In this document: piece by piece, positions 38,610-47,391 of the stretch
Layout of the letters: each line of letters opens with the position of its first letter
Numbering within the stretch: the first letter of the stretch is position 1
IMG/VR virus record: IMGVR_UViG_3300045240_000072
Location: 1 to 50,210 of that record
Source of the DNA: a virus
Direction: 5' to 3' (one strand)
DNA length: 50,210 nucleotides
The notes under the pieces: model-generated
Told to the model about the DNA's origin: nothing
The model's database searches: none
What the model saw: only the letters and a program-made list of their open reading frames with translations
Translations under genes and position numbers: made by a program

Positions 38610-40030
38610 GCCTGAGTTATTCTTTTCCGATTATTATCGATCAGACCGGCCTGGTGCCGCAGGCGCCAGCGTCCATCCTGTCGCAATTGATCGCCAATGT
38701 TTCAGCGTCGAATCCGGGGTACACGGCAAACCTGCCCGCCTCGCTGATCGAGGACGTGTCGAGCACCGATGTCGCCGCTATCGTGCTGTGCGACCAGGCG
38801 AAAGTGGACCTTGTCAACAGCCTGACGCCCTACGGCGCGAATGTTCCGCTGCTGATCCAGATCGGCAACCTGGTCGGCGTGCCGATCAACCAGCCGACGA
38901 ACACCAGCGTGTATGTCGTGTTCTCCGGGCCGCCCGGTTTCGTCATTGCGCAGGGCTTTATCGTTTCTGACGCATCGCACCAATACATCGTGCAGGATGG
39001 CGGAATCATCGGCAGCAACGGCCAAACGGCCCCGCTATATGCGCTGGCCTCCGACCCCGGCACCTGGGCCGTGCCGAGCGGTACTGTCATCGATCTGATC
39101 ACCAGCATCCCGGTAATTTATACGGTGACGGTATCGAACCCGAGCGATGGCCTACCCGGCGTGGCTACCGGCGAGACCGAGGAAAGTTATCGCGCGCGCG
39201 TCATCATGGCCTACGCGGCGCCGTCGCAAGGGATGGCCACGCTGCTGCGCTCGTTGCTCGGCACCGTCGCCGGCGTTCAAACCCGGCTGATTTCAATTTT
39301 GCAGCAATCGGGCGGCGGCTGGTCGGTGATCTGCGGCGGGGGCGATCCGTACCAAGTGGCTTATGCGATTTACACGGCATTGTTCGATATCTCGACCCTG
39401 GTCGGTTCGCAGCTCGCCGTGTCAGGCATCACGCAGGCGAATCCCGGTGTAGTGACGACGAACCTCGCCCATGGCCTGACAACCGGCGCAGTGCTGGAGC
39501 TGACTGGCGTTGTCGGCATGACGGCGCTGAACGGCGTTTCATTCACGGCAACGGTGCTTACACCGACGACTTTCAGCATTGGGGTCAACACGACTGGATA
39601 CGGCGCATACGTGAGCGGCGGCATCCTGGTGCCGAACCCGCGCAATGTCATCGTATCGATCAACGATTTTCCCGATATATACCTCGTGACCTACGTGAAC
39701 CCGCCCCAACAGGTCGTCACGATGATGGTGACCTGGCATTCGACGTCGCCCAATTTCGTCAACCCGGCGACTGTGGCGGCCAATGTGCAGATTTCCGAAG
39801 CGGCCTATATCAACACCGTGGTGGTGGGCCAGCCAATCAGCTTGTTGAAGCTCAAGGACGCTTTCACGTCCGTACTGCCTTCCTCGATTCCGGAAGAATC
39901 GATCCAGACACTGACTTTTGCTGTCTATATCAACGGAGTGCTGACCGCGCCGACCGGCAACCTGATCTACGGTGACCCGGAAAGCTACTTTTTCACCACG
40001 CAGAACGGCATCACGGTTACGCCGGTCTGA
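38606..40030 (+). CDS. Baseplate J-like protein with inserted domain
   Basis: A 474-residue wedge protein. The N-terminus (SLSYSFPIIIDQTGLVPQAP) and GETEESYRARVIMAYAAPSQ, then GMATLLRSLLG (about 190-220), match the gpJ/gp47-type baseplate family. Residues about 270-345 hold the inserted beta module (ANPGVVTTNLAHGLTTGAVL, TPTTFSIGVNTTGY), after which the J-like fold resumes. ATG 38606 overlaps the previous stop; a longer reading from 38372 is a shadow. Confidence 0.85.
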   Translation: MSLSYSFPIIIDQTGLVPQAPASILSQLIANVSASNPGYTANLPASLIEDVSSTDVAAIVLCDQAKVDLVNSLTPYGANVPLLIQIGNLVGVPINQPTNTSVYVVFSGPPGFVIAQGFIVSDASHQYIVQDGGIIGSNGQTAPLYALASDPGTWAVPSGTVIDLITSIPVIYTVTVSNPSDGLPGVATGETEESYRARVIMAYAAPSQGMATLLRSLLGTVAGVQTRLISILQQSGGGWSVICGGGDPYQVAYAIYTALFDISTLVGSQLAVSGITQANPGVVTTNLAHGLTTGAVLELTGVVGMTALNGVSFTATVLTPTTFSIGVNTTGYGAYVSGGILVPNPRNVIVSINDFPDIYLVTYVNPPQQVVTMMVTWHSTSPNFVNPATVAANVQISEAAYINTVVVGQPISLLKLKDAFTSVLPSSIPEESIQTLTFAVYINGVLTAPTGNLIYGDPESYFFTTQNGITVTPV

Positions 40031-40032
40031 TC

Positions 40033-40632
40033 ATGCTCGCGCAAACGATCCCCAGTTACGCGTATCAGCAGTACTATGATGACTCCGATATTCAGGCGTT
40101 CGTCACGAATTACAACGCGATGGCGCAGATTTACGATACCTGGTTCGCGACGGCCAGCCTGCCGATTTATACGTTGCAATCCGGCGATTTGCTCGACTGG
40201 ACGGTGCGCGGGTTGTACGGGATCGCCCGCCCGACGCTCGGAAGCACGCTCGCCACGGATGAAGTTTATAAGCGCGTGGTCACGTGGGCGTTCTATAAAG
40301 GCGACGGGAAGGTATTCAATATCCGATGGTTGAAACGCCGGGTAATGCGTTTCCTTGAAGGAACGAACGATATCAACCAGACGTACCAAGTCAGCGTGCG
40401 ATTCGGCGTGCACCCAATTGTCTATATCGACATTTTGGGCGGGATCGCCGAAATTACCGGCGGGGCGATTTTCAACACGTCGCCGTTCAACACTCGGCAG
40501 TATAATGAACTCGATTTGAACATCCAACATTACGCCGACACGACCCTGGCGGTCGAGCTTCAAGAGGCGATCAATGCTGGCGTTTGCGAACTTCCGTTTC
40601 AGTACACCTATATCGTGAGCGTGAACCCATGA
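40033..40632 (+). CDS. Baseplate protein (I-like/DUF2612-like)
   Basis: A 199-residue protein directly after the J-like gene, the place of gpI-type wedge proteins. MLAQTIPSYAYQQYYDDSDI starts it; LPIYTLQSGDLLDWTVRGLY (about 44-63) and WAFYKGDGKVFNIRWLKRRV, then MRFLEG (about 85-110), are the core. It ends with a strand-rich part and overlaps the fibre gene by four bases. It would complete the wedge and carry fibres. Confidence 0.75.
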   Translation: MLAQTIPSYAYQQYYDDSDIQAFVTNYNAMAQIYDTWFATASLPIYTLQSGDLLDWTVRGLYGIARPTLGSTLATDEVYKRVVTWAFYKGDGKVFNIRWLKRRVMRFLEGTNDINQTYQVSVRFGVHPIVYIDILGGIAEITGGAIFNTSPFNTRQYNELDLNIQHYADTTLAVELQEAINAGVCELPFQYTYIVSVNP

Positions 40633-42131
40633 GCAACCCGCTAATTCTCGGCGCAAATAACGCGGTTACGGCGCTGGCCGGCGCGATATCGAGCGGTGCG
40701 CTTTCGCTCACCGTCACGACCGGAACCGGGGCGCTGTTTCCGCAGCCGACTGGCGGGAACTATTTCGTCATTACGGCGGTAGATGCGGCAACCGGCTCGC
40801 TTCGGGAAATCATGCACGTTACCGCCGTGGTCGGCGATGTGTTCACCGTAGTGCGCGCGCAAGAAGGTACGACGGCGCATGCCTACGCGTTGAACGACCC
40901 AATCGCAAATCTTTGGACGATCGGCCAATTCAACGCCCTAGCGCAAACGAACCAACTGGGCAGCGCGGCATACCTGACCGCTTCCGATCAGATCGGCGGC
41001 GTGTCGGCAATCCAGCCCTTCGCTGGAGGGAACCCGAACGGTTTTGTGTCGGGCAATGCATCGGCCGGCAGCGTCCCGCCTTCGATGGTATGGGATACAC
41101 AAGATCAAATATTCTGGATTTGCGTCACGACGGGCAATTCGGCGTCTGCCGTGTGGATACCGCTCAATCAGTTGCAGGGTACCGTCTGGTGCGGCACATC
41201 GGGCGGGTCGGCCAATGCGCAGACCCTGACGCCGACGATCCCGATCACCGGCTACGGGCCGGGTCTGGCGATATCGTTTCAGGTCGGCGCAGGCCTGACG
41301 AATACCGGCGCAATGACGGTCAATGTGTCGGGCAAGGGCAACGTATCCGTGTACAAGGATACCCCAAGCGGCCCGGCACCATTGACCGGCGGCGAATGCG
41401 TGGCGGGAAATATCGTTGCGATGCGGTACGACGGCACGCATTTCCAGCTTACCGCTACCGACCTTGGTACCGCATCGCTCTACAATACTGGCGCAACGGT
41501 CGTGCCGATCGCGGGCAACCTCGAAATCGCTTCGCCCTTCGGCACCACGGTAACCGGCGTGTCGTATAGCTTCATCCAGGCGGACCGGGGGAAATCCCGC
41601 AAGCGTTCGAATGCTGGTAGCGCCATGACCGACACATTGCCCGTCGTGGCCACGTTGGTGGATGGCTGGTGGGTCAATGTCAATAATATCGACGCTACGG
41701 CGAACGATACGATTTCGCCGCCGGCTGGCGCGGCGTTGAATGGCGTTGTGGGCGCTTCGTTGGTTTTGTCGCCCGGCAGCGCGGCGCGTATCGGATTCGA
41801 CGGATCCGGGTTTTGGGTCACGACGCAGCCGGTATCGAAACTCGCTGCGGCGCAATTCGCCTATGTGAATATTCTCAATGCCGGCCAGGTTATCCCGCCG
41901 GGGGCCTATGAGGTCGATAGTAGCGGCGGGATATTTCCGTTGTTGCTTGAACTTTCGGCCGTCACGGGCGACAATTACATTTTCAGGGACTTTGCGCGCA
42001 CCTGGGGGCAATTCCCGGTGACCCTGAACGGGAACGGGAATACCATCGCAGGCAGCGCGACATCGAACCTTGATGTAACCGGCGCGACGGCGCAAATTAC
42101 CTTTTCACCCTCTAATTGGGCGTACCAATGA
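40629..42131 (+). CDS. Tail fibre protein 1
   Basis: A 500-residue protein. The N-terminal 90 residues (MSNPLILGANNAVTALAGAI ... IMHVTAVVGDVFTVVRAQEG) are a common phage fibre attachment module. Beta-rich segments follow, with no clear enzymatic motif. ATG 40629 is fixed by the overlap with the previous stop. The end overlaps the next fibre gene by four bases. It would attach to the baseplate and carry or be part of the receptor-binding fibre. Confidence 0.8.
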   Translation: MSNPLILGANNAVTALAGAISSGALSLTVTTGTGALFPQPTGGNYFVITAVDAATGSLREIMHVTAVVGDVFTVVRAQEGTTAHAYALNDPIANLWTIGQFNALAQTNQLGSAAYLTASDQIGGVSAIQPFAGGNPNGFVSGNASAGSVPPSMVWDTQDQIFWICVTTGNSASAVWIPLNQLQGTVWCGTSGGSANAQTLTPTIPITGYGPGLAISFQVGAGLTNTGAMTVNVSGKGNVSVYKDTPSGPAPLTGGECVAGNIVAMRYDGTHFQLTATDLGTASLYNTGATVVPIAGNLEIASPFGTTVTGVSYSFIQADRGKSRKRSNAGSAMTDTLPVVATLVDGWWVNVNNIDATANDTISPPAGAALNGVVGASLVLSPGSAARIGFDGSGFWVTTQPVSKLAAAQFAYVNILNAGQVIPPGAYEVDSSGGIFPLLLELSAVTGDNYIFRDFARTWGQFPVTLNGNGNTIAGSATSNLDVTGATAQITFSPSNWAYQ

Positions 42132-43999
42132 GCAATCTAAGCGGCATCATCTCAAATGGCCAGACGCTGAACCTGCGCGCCGGAACCGGGGCGATCAATG
42201 CGGGCGACCTGATCCAGGTCGGCGGCCCGGCGGGTGAAGCCTGGTCGGTCGTTACGTCCGATCACGCGGCCTTGTCAATTCAGCAGGTCATCACGCCGGT
42301 AACGATCGAGGCGGGCGCGGTGAACAATTACGCCCGATGGGGTATTGAAACCGATACGCTCGGGAACGTTTTCACCGCTACGCCGAACGCTTCAAGCCAG
42401 GGCGTGGCGATCACAAAATACGCTCCTAGCGGCGCGTTGCTGGCCGGCCCGATTGTGGTCGACGCAACGGCGCATGCGATGATATCGATTCGCTTGATCG
42501 TCCTGAGCAACGGGGCATATGCAACGATATACGCCGACTCGACCACGGGCGGCGTGCGATTCGTGGTATTCGACTCGAATTTGAATATTATCGCTGGGCC
42601 GACCGCTGTAGCCACGGGGTACCTGTCCGGTGCCGTGGCGTATGCCGACGCTTGCCCTTTGCTGGGCGGCGGGTTCGCGGTGGTCTATCAGAATAGCCTA
42701 CACACCGCGATTGATCTGCAAACCTACACGAACGCTGGCGGCGCGGTTCTGGCAGCTACATCAATCCAGGCATTGACCGGTACCGCGCTGGCTTACCTGC
42801 GCATCAACCAGCTGCACAGCGGAAATCTGGTCGTTGGAATCCGCACGACTGCGACACCAGCCGGCACATCCTTCGTGATTGTCACAACGGCGGGCGTATC
42901 AGTACAAACGAACGTCATCGTGGATTCGACCGCGACGGCGGGATTCCTGAGTTTGAGCGTACTCACGGGCGGGGGTTTTGCCATTGGGTGCCAGGATGGC
43001 ACGAACGCCGTCGCAGCCGTGTACAACGATGCCGGCGCGGCGCAGGGTTCCGCCTACACGTCCGCCGATACACTCAACAGCACCACCTATATCCAATTCA
43101 AAGTTACGAACGACGGGACGAATTTTTATTTTGCCTATGTTCAATCAAGTGGCGGCCTGACGGTCGTCCAGCTCACCCCGGCGGGCGTTTCAACCGTTCT
43201 GGCGAGCAGCCTGATTAGCGCGACTTTCACGTCGACCAGCTCGATCGATGGGATGATCTGCAACAATACACTGGTCATGCTGCGCGCCAGCATTACGAAT
43301 GGCGGCCAGCAGTATGTCACGATCGGCTTGCCAGACGCATCAATCGGGGCGTTCTATGCCGAAGTGATCAGCGGTCCGACGGCCGTCGGCAGCGCGGCGG
43401 CCACGACTGGTTCATATTGGCCGACCCTTCGCGCTGTGGGTGACTTTACGGCCCTGACGGTCTATGACCAGCAAACCACGGCTGCGGTGCTGTTCGGAAT
43501 TATAAAATTCGCCTCGTCCACGATTCAGGGTGTGGCACAGAATGCCGTCGTGGCAGGAAACCCCGGCGCGAATGTAACCATCAATCCCGGTGCCGGGAGC
43601 TATCCACTACCGAACGGTATCGCCGGAAGTTCGGCGCTGTTGTTCGACCATTCTGGAACTGGCGGCAATAAAGGATCGATATTCTCTGGCGGCGTTTCAT
43701 TGTCAAATCCGGCTGCCGCGCCGGTCGTATCCGGTTCGCTCGCTTCACTGGCTGCTATCCTCACAACCGGTCCCTTGTCCTATACTTACGTCGCCTCGGC
43801 GGCGGTCGGCATCACGGTGGTTTGCGGGACATCGGGCGGCGGGGGCGGCGCCGTAGTCATTGGGGGCGCTCGGATCGGCCCCGGTTCTTCGCTTTATGAA
43901 CAACTGATCGTGCCGCTGAACTTGGCAGCTGGGCAGTCCGTTACGATTGCGACGGAAGTCGGCGCCAGCGCCATCATTTCGATCGGCGCACCTCGCTAG
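42128..43999 (+). CDS. Tail fibre/receptor-binding protein 2 (beta-propeller-like)
   Basis: A 623-residue protein. Residues about 65-450 contain repeated blade-like units with xGGFAV/xNGAYATIY/GGGFAIGCQDG patterns, each followed by a strand and a D or N, suggesting a beta-propeller. The C-terminal part (about 480-623) is Gly/Ala/Ser-rich and ends ATEVGASAIISIGAPR. It overlaps fibre 1 by four bases and is the last virion gene. It is the most likely host-recognition protein. Confidence 0.7.
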   Translation: MSNLSGIISNGQTLNLRAGTGAINAGDLIQVGGPAGEAWSVVTSDHAALSIQQVITPVTIEAGAVNNYARWGIETDTLGNVFTATPNASSQGVAITKYAPSGALLAGPIVVDATAHAMISIRLIVLSNGAYATIYADSTTGGVRFVVFDSNLNIIAGPTAVATGYLSGAVAYADACPLLGGGFAVVYQNSLHTAIDLQTYTNAGGAVLAATSIQALTGTALAYLRINQLHSGNLVVGIRTTATPAGTSFVIVTTAGVSVQTNVIVDSTATAGFLSLSVLTGGGFAIGCQDGTNAVAAVYNDAGAAQGSAYTSADTLNSTTYIQFKVTNDGTNFYFAYVQSSGGLTVVQLTPAGVSTVLASSLISATFTSTSSIDGMICNNTLVMLRASITNGGQQYVTIGLPDASIGAFYAEVISGPTAVGSAAATTGSYWPTLRAVGDFTALTVYDQQTTAAVLFGIIKFASSTIQGVAQNAVVAGNPGANVTINPGAGSYPLPNGIAGSSALLFDHSGTGGNKGSIFSGGVSLSNPAAAPVVSGSLASLAAILTTGPLSYTYVASAAVGITVVCGTSGGGGGAVVIGGARIGPGSSLYEQLIVPLNLAAGQSVTIATEVGASAIISIGAPR

Positions 44000-44007
44000 G
44001 ATAAAAC

Positions 44008-44673
44008 ATGGCAACCAAACGCGCAGCAGTTACCGATGATCACGAAGCGAAAGAAACGCTGGCCCTCGACATTTATGTGCCGGGTCACGAGGCGCGCGGC
44101 TCCGCAACGCCATTATTTTTGCGCACACGCAAAGAATTGATTGCTCGGATGCGCGGCCGGTGCTGGGTTTCCGGCATGACCGCCGAAGAATCGGGCCATC
44201 CGCTTGAAGCGCATCACTACCCGATTGAACGCTGCTTCGCAACGGCAATCGATTGGCCACGCTTTGCCAAGGAATGCCAGGCGGGCGAATGGGGGCCGCA
44301 CGCGAAAGCCTTCGACTGGGTCGCGTTCTTTGTCGGCTGCAAAACGGTGGTACGCCCCGATACTGGACTGCCCTACGTTGAAGTGGCCGATCCGTACCTA
44401 TTCGTGGATGACATGACGGTCAACGGGCGGCTACTTGCAAAGCAGTTCCATATCGGTAAAAATGAAGGTGTGCACGGCACGACCGAGCCGTACTTGATCG
44501 CGCAGAAATACCTTGCCGAAGGGTACAAATTTTCCGATTTTGAAGTCATTCACCACGCCCAAGAGGACGACATGCCGACCCCAACACCCGCGCCAGTTCC
44601 CTCCCCAACACCTACGCCGGTCACGCCGAACGCAGTTCCGCCATCTGGCGGCGATGGACCGGAGCCGAAGTAA
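44008..44673 (+). CDS. HNH-like protein, 221 residues
   Basis: The protein begins MATKRAAVTDDHEAKETLAL. Residues about 40-75 (RTRKELIARMRGRCWVSGMT, PLEAHHYPIERC) look like an HNH nuclease core: one Cys near 52 and an EAHH histidine pair near 70. The usual second Cys of the CxxC pair is Ser, so a metal site is incomplete and activity is uncertain. The C-terminal 35 residues are a Pro/Thr linker. It starts the lysis region; the stop overlaps the next start (TAATG). Confidence 0.6.
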   Translation: MATKRAAVTDDHEAKETLALDIYVPGHEARGSATPLFLRTRKELIARMRGRCWVSGMTAEESGHPLEAHHYPIERCFATAIDWPRFAKECQAGEWGPHAKAFDWVAFFVGCKTVVRPDTGLPYVEVADPYLFVDDMTVNGRLLAKQFHIGKNEGVHGTTEPYLIAQKYLAEGYKFSDFEVIHHAQEDDMPTPTPAPVPSPTPTPVTPNAVPPSGGDGPEPK

Positions 44674-45083
44674 TGCAACGGCTAGGGGCGCTGTTGGCAT
44701 GGTTGGCCGTGGAATACCTGGCCTTCCACGTGAACGCGCTCGCCCCGCGCAACGCCTGGTACTATCCAATCGCGTCAATTTTTGATGTGATGAGCATTTC
44801 GATATTCCTGTCATTCCGGCCAACGCAGCTCGTTGTAGACCTCGCAAAACTGACAGCTTGTCAGTTGGCAACACAAGCGCTAGGATGGGGTCTCTACATG
44901 CTCCATTTTCACCCTACGGCCCTGGTCTATAATTGGAGCAATTGGGCGACTGAAGCCCTCATCCTGGCGCGGTTCGCGATAGTAGGGAAACATGACGGAG
45001 ATATTAGGGTCCCTGCTGATAGCCGCCTATTTTATTTGGGCGCTTTCTTGGGCCGTCGTCAAAATCCGGGGGATCACGCATGA
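44673..45083 (+). CDS. Membrane protein, holin-like candidate
   Basis: A 136-residue protein. Hydrophobic segments lie at about 3-22, 31-48, 57-78 and 87-105, with a short N-terminal loop and a charged C-terminus (DIRVPADSRLFYLGAFLGRR). It begins MQRLGALLAWLAVEYLAFHV. It is the first of several membrane genes before the endolysin, so it may be a holin or antiholin. A second reading frame (44992) opens inside its last third. Confidence 0.65.
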   Translation: MQRLGALLAWLAVEYLAFHVNALAPRNAWYYPIASIFDVMSISIFLSFRPTQLVVDLAKLTACQLATQALGWGLYMLHFHPTALVYNWSNWATEALILARFAIVGKHDGDIRVPADSRLFYLGAFLGRRQNPGDHA

Positions 45084-45165
45084 ATTTCGTTCACGATGTG
45101 GCCACACATCCCGTCCTGACGACTGTCGCGGGAATGGCGACGGCGACAGTGGGAGCGCTGAATAA
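44992..45165 (+). CDS. Possible embedded small membrane protein
   Basis: A 57-codon ORF in another frame inside 44673-45083 and 45080-45397. Its N-terminus (MTEILGSLLIAAYFIWALSW, then AVVKIRG) is a good transmembrane helix with a positive cytoplasmic end. The C-terminal half is low in hydrophobics (RCGHTSRPDDCRGNGD). Out-of-frame lysis genes are common in phages. The start has AGTAGGGAAAC upstream. Confidence 0.4.
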   Translation: MTEILGSLLIAAYFIWALSWAVVKIRGITHEFRSRCGHTSRPDDCRGNGDGDSGSAE

Positions 45166-45397
45166 TTTCGCGCCTGACCTTCCGCTGGTCCACGATATCC
45201 TTTCCGATGGGTGCATGCTGGTCGGCATTTTCACTGCAGTTGTAGGCCTAGCCGTCCAGCTGCGAATTTGGAAGATCAAGGGCATGGAACAGGTAAAGCT
45301 CCAGCAAGAGATCGACAAAGGCCGACGCGACGAAATGCGCGCCGAAAACGCAATTTACGTGCCGAATAAAACGCCGGCCGACATGGTGGCCAAATGA
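45080..45397 (+). CDS. Holin-like protein 1
   Basis: A 105-residue protein with two hydrophobic helices (about 11-28, LTTVAGMATATVGALNNF, and 42-60, DGCMLVGIFTAVVGLAVQLR) followed by a highly charged C-terminal coil (VKLQQEIDKGRRDEMRAENA). This layout matches class II holins of phages. It overlaps the endolysin by four bases. It would form the membrane lesion that releases the endolysin. Confidence 0.7.
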   Translation: MNFVHDVATHPVLTTVAGMATATVGALNNFAPDLPLVHDILSDGCMLVGIFTAVVGLAVQLRIWKIKGMEQVKLQQEIDKGRRDEMRAENAIYVPNKTPADMVAK

Positions 45398-45867
45398 CTC
45401 CCCAACAGATCGCCTTCATCGGAAAAGTCGCCCCCGGCGCACAAGTCGCGCAGAAGGAACATGGCGTGTTTGCCAGCGTGTCGATCGCCCAATCGATCTA
45501 TGAATCATCCTGGGGGCGTAGTGAACTGACCGTCGAGGCGAACAACCTGTTCGGCGTCAAGGTCAGCGCCGGTTGGCACGGTGATTTCATCAGCATGAAA
45601 ACCGGCGAGGATACGAAAGACGGCAAGTCTTATACGATTACCGCCGAATTCCGCAAGTATGCCAATTGGGCCGATTCGATCAATGACCACGCGCTGTTCC
45701 TGACGAACAACGGGAAGCCGGACCGTTACCGCGCTGCGCTGCAATGCAAAAACGGGATCGATCAGGCCCGCGCGATTGGGGCGGCGGGATATTCGACCAA
45801 TCCGAAATATGGTGACATGCTCGTGGCGGCGATCAACGATTACGATTTGACGAGGTACGACAAATGA
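45394..45867 (+). CDS. Endolysin (glucosaminidase, GH73/FlgJ-like)
   Basis: A 157-residue enzyme. AQSIYESSWGRSELTVEANN (about 32-51) holds the catalytic Glu (E37) and the following NLFGVK motif of GH73 glucosaminidases, then YANWADSINDHALFL and YSTNPKYGDMLVAAIN. No signal peptide, so it would rely on the holins encoded on both sides. It would cut the glycan chain of peptidoglycan. Confidence 0.88.
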   Translation: MTPQQIAFIGKVAPGAQVAQKEHGVFASVSIAQSIYESSWGRSELTVEANNLFGVKVSAGWHGDFISMKTGEDTKDGKSYTITAEFRKYANWADSINDHALFLTNNGKPDRYRAALQCKNGIDQARAIGAAGYSTNPKYGDMLVAAINDYDLTRYDK

Positions 45868-46070
45868 ATTCGACGTCATCCGTAATTACCGGCGCTGCAA
45901 TGTCGGCGGGCGTGGCAATCGCGCCGCTCGTGGACTGGATTCTCAACACGCTATTGCACTGGGCGGCACCGCAACAAGTCGTTTTGATCATTTCGGGCGG
46001 CCTAGTGACGGGCGGCCATTTCGTGGTGAACCGGGTCAACGCTCGGTCAAATCTAGGGGGTGTGCAATGA
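45864..46070 (+). CDS. Holin-like protein 2
   Basis: A 68-residue protein with two hydrophobic helices (about 6-32 and 35-56), starting MNSTSSVITGAAMSAGVAIA. It overlaps the endolysin and the lipoprotein by four bases. With a second holin-like gene upstream, one may be the holin and the other an antiholin or pinholin. Confidence 0.7.
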   Translation: MNSTSSVITGAAMSAGVAIAPLVDWILNTLLHWAAPQQVVLIISGGLVTGGHFVVNRVNARSNLGGVQ

Positions 46071-46405
46071 AACTCATTATGGTATTTGCGGCTTGTGCCG
46101 CACTGTCGGCATGCGGCTCGATCAACACATGGAATGCCGCCGTGTTGGCAAACGGCGAATCGAACTATGCGGCCACGGTCAAGAATTTGAAAGACGTGGA
46201 CGACATGAAACTCAAACTATGGGCCGATGGAGCCTGTGCGGTGAACGTCGGCGCGTTGCAGCGGGTGTCGAGCACGACCAATAACCTGAACTTGGTCAAT
46301 GCGATCCTGATGGCCTGCCCCGTGCCGAATGTTGGCGTTACGGCGATTCTGCCAAGCGGCAATATGATGGTGCAGACCACGAACGTTACGCCGCCGGCGA
46401 AATGA
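46067..46405 (+). CDS. Lysis-region lipoprotein (spanin-like candidate)
   Basis: A 112-residue protein with a lipoprotein signal (MKLIMVFAACAALSACGSIN; lipobox LSAC, Cys 16). It is followed by an alpha/beta domain with two more cysteines (DGACAVNVG and MACPVPNVG). It lies just after the holin and overlaps it by four bases. Outer-membrane spanins are lipoproteins, so an o-spanin role is possible, though the size is larger and no separate i-spanin was recognised. Confidence 0.65.
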   Translation: MKLIMVFAACAALSACGSINTWNAAVLANGESNYAATVKNLKDVDDMKLKLWADGACAVNVGALQRVSSTTNNLNLVNAILMACPVPNVGVTAILPSGNMMVQTTNVTPPAK

Positions 46406-47046
46406 GCATTTCGGCCACCTTTCGCAAGAGTCTGGCCTATTGGGCCTGCATTGCGGCGTACAACACCGCGACGACGGATCAGTTCAGCCAAGTGCTGACC
46501 GTCGAGGATGTGACCATCTGCATTCGGTACGAGGGGCCGGATACCGTGATCATTTTCCCCGGCTCCGAGAAACTTCTCGACTGGCGTGATGATTTCGAGG
46601 CATTCCCATTCTCACATCCGAAGCTTGGCATTTTACATCTCGGGTTCTGGAAATTCATTCCGGAAGTGGCCGACAAGATCCAGCCGTTAATTCGGGGCGA
46701 TGTGTATCTGGGTGGCCACAGCTTGGGCGGCGCGCATGCGGCCGGCGTTGCGGCGGAACTTGGCTTGCGCGGCGTCAAAACGAAATTTCTCGCGATGTTC
46801 GAAGCGCCGCGCGTCGGGTGGCTGAAGTTCGCCATGCACCTGAAGACGTGCGCGGAAGACGCGGTACTGACGTGGAATGGCCTCGACCCCGTGGATATGG
46901 CCCCGCCGCCGCCCTGGCGTGACTCGTGGGGAATCACGCGAATGGAAGGCTTGCCGGGCGGCCTGGCAGACCTGAACCCGTTTGCGTACCACATGGGCCA
47001 AATCGTCTATGACACTTATTGCGCATCATTGCAGGGAGTCGAGTAG
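46402..47046 (+). CDS. Lipase-like alpha/beta hydrolase
   Basis: A 214-residue protein with the lipase nucleophile elbow GGHSLGG (Ser 107). NGLDPVDMAPP near 159-169 supplies an Asp (D165 or D162), and AYHMG supplies His 197, completing a class 3 lipase-type triad. FPGSEKLLDWRDDF (about 52-65) resembles the lipase oxyanion region. There is no signal peptide. It closes the lysis cassette and overlaps the convergent accessory operon by 21 bases. It could attack lipids of the host envelope during lysis. Confidence 0.8.
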   Translation: MSISATFRKSLAYWACIAAYNTATTDQFSQVLTVEDVTICIRYEGPDTVIIFPGSEKLLDWRDDFEAFPFSHPKLGILHLGFWKFIPEVADKIQPLIRGDVYLGGHSLGGAHAAGVAAELGLRGVKTKFLAMFEAPRVGWLKFAMHLKTCAEDAVLTWNGLDPVDMAPPPPWRDSWGITRMEGLPGGLADLNPFAYHMGQIVYDTYCASLQGVE

Positions 47047-47391
47047 GGCGCGGTATGCGTGCCGCATGCTTGCCGTGCCGCTCGCGGACGTCTTGTAATG
47101 CCGTCGGAACGCCGCGTACATCGCACCTACCTGTTCAACGGTCAATTCCTCTGGCGTAGGCATCTTGCGCCGCTTGATCGGTTCATCCGGCGAGACGAAT
47201 TCCTTGCGCGCGGCAACCGTGGCGGGGGTGCCGGATACAATGTGCCGCTTCCGCTTGCATGCTGGCGGGTCAGGATCATTGACCGCCCAGCGCATCCCGC
47301 ATGCGCACGCCCATTCGTCGCCTTCGTGGCGGGCCTCGCAGGACACCGGGCGGCCGTGTTTCAGTTCGGCAGACAGCGGCAAGTCACTCAT
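47026..47391 (-). CDS. Accessory protein, 121 residues
   Basis: The last gene of the operon from promoter copy 4. It begins MSDLPLSAELKHGRPVSCEA and contains WACACGMRW (Cys pair, about 28-36) with a C-terminal helical part (EQVGAMYAAFRRHYKTSASG). It may bind zinc. Its 3' end overlaps the lipase-like gene by 21 bases on the other strand. No family was recognised. Confidence 0.7.
   Translation of the reverse strand: MSDLPLSAELKHGRPVSCEARHEGDEWACACGMRWAVNDPDPPACKRKRHIVSGTPATVAARKEFVSPDEPIKRRKMPTPEELTVEQVGAMYAAFRRHYKTSASGTASMRHAYRALLDSLQ

Noticed and set aside
40938-42095. A 385-residue minus-strand ORF inside fibre 1
   Set aside because: Arg/Ala-rich composition typical of a reverse-frame shadow; the plus-strand gene is coupled to its neighbours.
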